Below are positions 62,300 to 64,000 of a stretch of DNA of 64,000 bases, piece by piece (the first letter of the stretch is position 1; every line of letters starts with the position of its first letter). The translations under genes and the position numbers were made by a program. A model generated the notes under the pieces. It worked only from the letters and a program-made list of their open reading frames with translations. It made no database searches and was not told the DNA's origin. The DNA comes from Oceanispirochaeta crateris (GTDB lineage Bacteria > Spirochaetota > Spirochaetia > DSM-2461): assembly GCF_008329965.1 (NCBI RefSeq), contig NZ_CP036150.1, forward strand, positions 1,922,001 to 1,986,000. The letters are read 5' to 3'.

Positions 62300-63319
62300 T
62301 TATCCTGCGGGCTTGCTGGCAAAACTCTTGACTGTTTCCCATTGTGCCCTCTGCATCCTCACTGGGGGTAATCCCCGAAGTATCAAGTCCATATCATCAA
62401 GAACCATCCTTCCGATAAGACTAAAAGCCTGAGGTATTCCTCCTGCTCTATGAGCAGACAGCAGAAGATGATCGTTGTTCCGGGCAGGATGGGACACAGC
62501 CAGAGGCTCTATTGGAAAAACATCCGTTGCAGCTGTAAAGGCACCCTGTGCTGTAAGTTCACATAGAGCTTCAAAATCAACCACAGCTGCACGGCTCATC
62601 AAAAGAAAAAAGGCATCCTTATGGATCATTTCCAGCTTTTTCCGGTTTAAGAAGCCTTGATTTTCCTTCGTTACTCCCGCAAAGACAAAGATAAAACGAG
62701 TCGTTTTCAAGACCTCATCCAGTGTAGCGGGAATACAGCCCGCCTCCTCTATGATGCTATCTGGAATCCAGGGATCAAAAATTTTTACGGAACAATGAAA
62801 AGGTTCCAGCAATTTCACCATAGCCCGGCCCAGATTTCCGAAGCCAATAAACCCGACCTCGGAGCCGGATAACAACAGCGAATCCCGGCATCCATCGGCC
62901 AAATAAACCTCCTGACCTTCCCGGAACCGCCGATCTTCCCGTGTGATCCCGCGGCATAAGTCAAGAGCCATCCCCAGAGACATCTCAGCAACCGCTTGTG
63001 AGTAGGCACCACCGCAGTTGAGTACGTGAATATTCTTTTTAAAGCAGTAGTCATAATCAATGTTCTGATAAAAATTCCCTTCCACATTGAAAATAGCTTT
63101 AAGATCTGGAGCCTTCTTCAAACGTTCTGCAGGCAGATCCATCTGGCCGATTAGCGCGACAGCCCCATCTAGATGTTCATCAAGACGTTGATAATCCACT
63201 GGACCGTCACCGAGGAACTCTAACTGAACCATCTTTTTGAGTTGTGCCATCAACTTCCCCGGAAAAATAAGATCTAACCTTTGAGGATGGGGAGCTGCCA
63301 CGACTTTCTTCTTATCCAT
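62300..63319 (-). CDS. D-isomer-specific 2-hydroxyacid dehydrogenase family protein
   Basis: 339 residues. NAD-binding motif VGFIGFGNLGRAMVKLL; active-site Arg in MSRAAVVDF, Glu in DVFPIEPL and His in LSAHRAGG. The substrate domain differs from lactate or phosphoglycerate dehydrogenases. It sits inside an importer operon between permease and binding-protein genes, suggesting it acts on the imported compound or a product, perhaps a sugar-derived 2-hydroxy acid. Confidence 0.92.
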   Translation of the reverse strand: MDKKKVVAAPHPQRLDLIFPGKLMAQLKKMVQLEFLGDGPVDYQRLDEHLDGAVALIGQMDLPAERLKKAPDLKAIFNVEGNFYQNIDYDYCFKKNIHVLNCGGAYSQAVAEMSLGMALDLCRGITREDRRFREGQEVYLADGCRDSLLLSGSEVGFIGFGNLGRAMVKLLEPFHCSVKIFDPWIPDSIIEEAGCIPATLDEVLKTTRFIFVFAGVTKENQGFLNRKKLEMIHKDAFFLLMSRAAVVDFEALCELTAQGAFTAATDVFPIEPLAVSHPARNNDHLLLSAHRAGGIPQAFSLIGRMVLDDMDLILRGLPPVRMQRAQWETVKSFASKPAG

Positions 63320-63346
63320 GATATTCCTCTGAAAACGAATATTTCA

Positions 63347-64000
63347 TTACTGCTTTTGCTTTTGGACGTAGACCGCAGCAATAATCACAATACCTTTCAC
63401 GGTTCCCTGCAAATAGGGAGAGACGCCAACCATGTTGAGCATGTTGTTGATGATCCCCAGAATCAGGGCACCAAAGATGGTACCCCAAATGGTTCCACGC
63501 CCTCCTGCCATAGCTGTTCCGCCGATGATAACCGCCGCAATAGCATCCAATTCAAAAGCCAATCCCATATTAGAAGTACTCACGGCATTAAACCTGGACC
63601 CCAACAGAATGGCCGATATACCAACCAGAACACCTATCAATGTGTAGGCTATGAATTTTGTTTTATCCACGTTGATGGCTGAAAATAGAGCCACCTTCTG
63701 ATTAGATCCCACTGCACAAAGATAACGGCCGTAACGGGTATTATTCAAAACAAGATTTAAAACGGCTGCCAACCCCAGCAGGAAAAAAACTGGAACAGGG
63801 ACGAACATGAATGTACCCATACCAAACTCTCCATAAAGGGAGTTATGTGATTGAATTTCTCCAGCATTTCCTATGTAGAGACTCATGGATCTAAAAATGG
63901 CCATTGAACCTAAGGTAGCAATAAAGGGAGCAATTTTCCCTCTTGTAATCATAAAACCGTTAAAGGCTCCAGCAGCTCCTCCCACAAGGATACCGGTGAT
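63347..64000 (-). CDS. RbsC-type sugar ABC transporter permease, 5' partial
   Basis: 218 visible residues; the start lies beyond the right edge (frame continues to base 64000). Segments GKIAPFIATLGSMAIFRSMSLYI, GRYLCAVGSNQKVALFSAINV and AAVIIGGTAMAGGRGTIWGTIFGALILGIINNMLNMVG are the signature of the RbsC/XylH/AraH permease family. The ATP-binding gene is expected just upstream, outside the window. The 2-hydroxyacid dehydrogenase follows 27 bases later. Confidence 0.94.
   Translation of the reverse strand: MTGILVGGAAGAFNGFMITRGKIAPFIATLGSMAIFRSMSLYIGNAGEIQSHNSLYGEFGMGTFMFVPVPVFFLLGLAAVLNLVLNNTRYGRYLCAVGSNQKVALFSAINVDKTKFIAYTLIGVLVGISAILLGSRFNAVSTSNMGLAFELDAIAAVIIGGTAMAGGRGTIWGTIFGALILGIINNMLNMVGVSPYLQGTVKGIVIIAAVYVQKQKQ

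Noticed and set aside
1-64000. CRISPR arrays, insertion sequences, prophage or integrase genes, rRNA, tRNA
   Set aside because: No regularly spaced repeats, transposase-like ORFs, phage genes or RNA gene signatures were seen on either strand.

Overview
The window (64 kb, moderate GC, genes packed on both strands with short gaps) looks like a chromosomal segment of a free-living, probably marine or saline spirochaete (Spirochaetales, Oceanispirochaeta/Spirochaeta-like). This is inferred from gene content: many cyclic-nucleotide/GGDEF, HD-GYP, 7TM and SpoIIE-like signalling proteins, several sugar ABC transporters, a FecR-domain periplasmic protein, a betaine importer, and a tiny COX24-like ribosomal protein. 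I see no rRNA, tRNA, CRISPR array, insertion sequence or phage gene.

Left third (1-29.7 kb), mostly housekeeping and signalling. It holds a cation efflux protein (cut by the left edge), pgeF, a DEAD-box helicase, a 7TM protein with a degenerate SpoIIE-like domain, dxs, a 29-residue ribosomal protein gene, miaA and rpoZ. A YesM/YesN-type two-component pair follows, facing a sugar ABC operon (binding protein, two permeases, HAD phosphatase). Then come a SulP transporter, an unknown membrane protein, an HD-GYP response regulator, a methyltransferase-like membrane protein, and a 1047-residue histidine kinase with a C-terminal GNAT/FeeM-like domain. A ferritin-like/VIT1 fusion and a stress module (MerA-like flavoprotein, OhrR-like MarR regulator, DUF1499 protein) follow, then recQ.

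Middle (29.8-47.9 kb). Two overlapping cNMP-binding/GGDEF genes; the second adds an apparently intact DHH-DHHA1 phosphoesterase. Behind them is a putative small transcript with its own promoter, a 14-codon ORF and a strong terminator. Next are a membrane 4Fe-4S protein, a beta-barrel-like exported protein, a MarR regulator divergent from a proXVW-type betaine importer, a FecR protein, adenine deaminase, and a thiamine salvage operon read leftward (TPP riboswitch, thiM, thiD, Na+ symporter, thiE, thiW, fused ECF ATPase, EcfT).

Right third (48.4-64 kb), a carbohydrate island. It holds a GH88 hydrolase, two TIM-barrel isomerase-like proteins, two Gfo/Idh/MocA dehydrogenases, a 2-hydroxyacid dehydrogenase, an aldo/keto reductase, a VOC protein, a cellobiose-2-epimerase-like protein, and an RbsB/RbsC-type importer cut by the right edge. 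At its centre is a three-gene operon: a PfkB kinase-HAD phosphatase fusion, a deoxyhypusine-synthase-like protein and a LacI regulator. Two divergent promoters there carry matching LacI-type operators just past the -10 box. This operon, the kinase-FeeM fusion, the cNMP-GGDEF-DHH protein and the small transcript are the best candidates for undescribed biology. All functions are read from sequence motifs by eye; no search was run.
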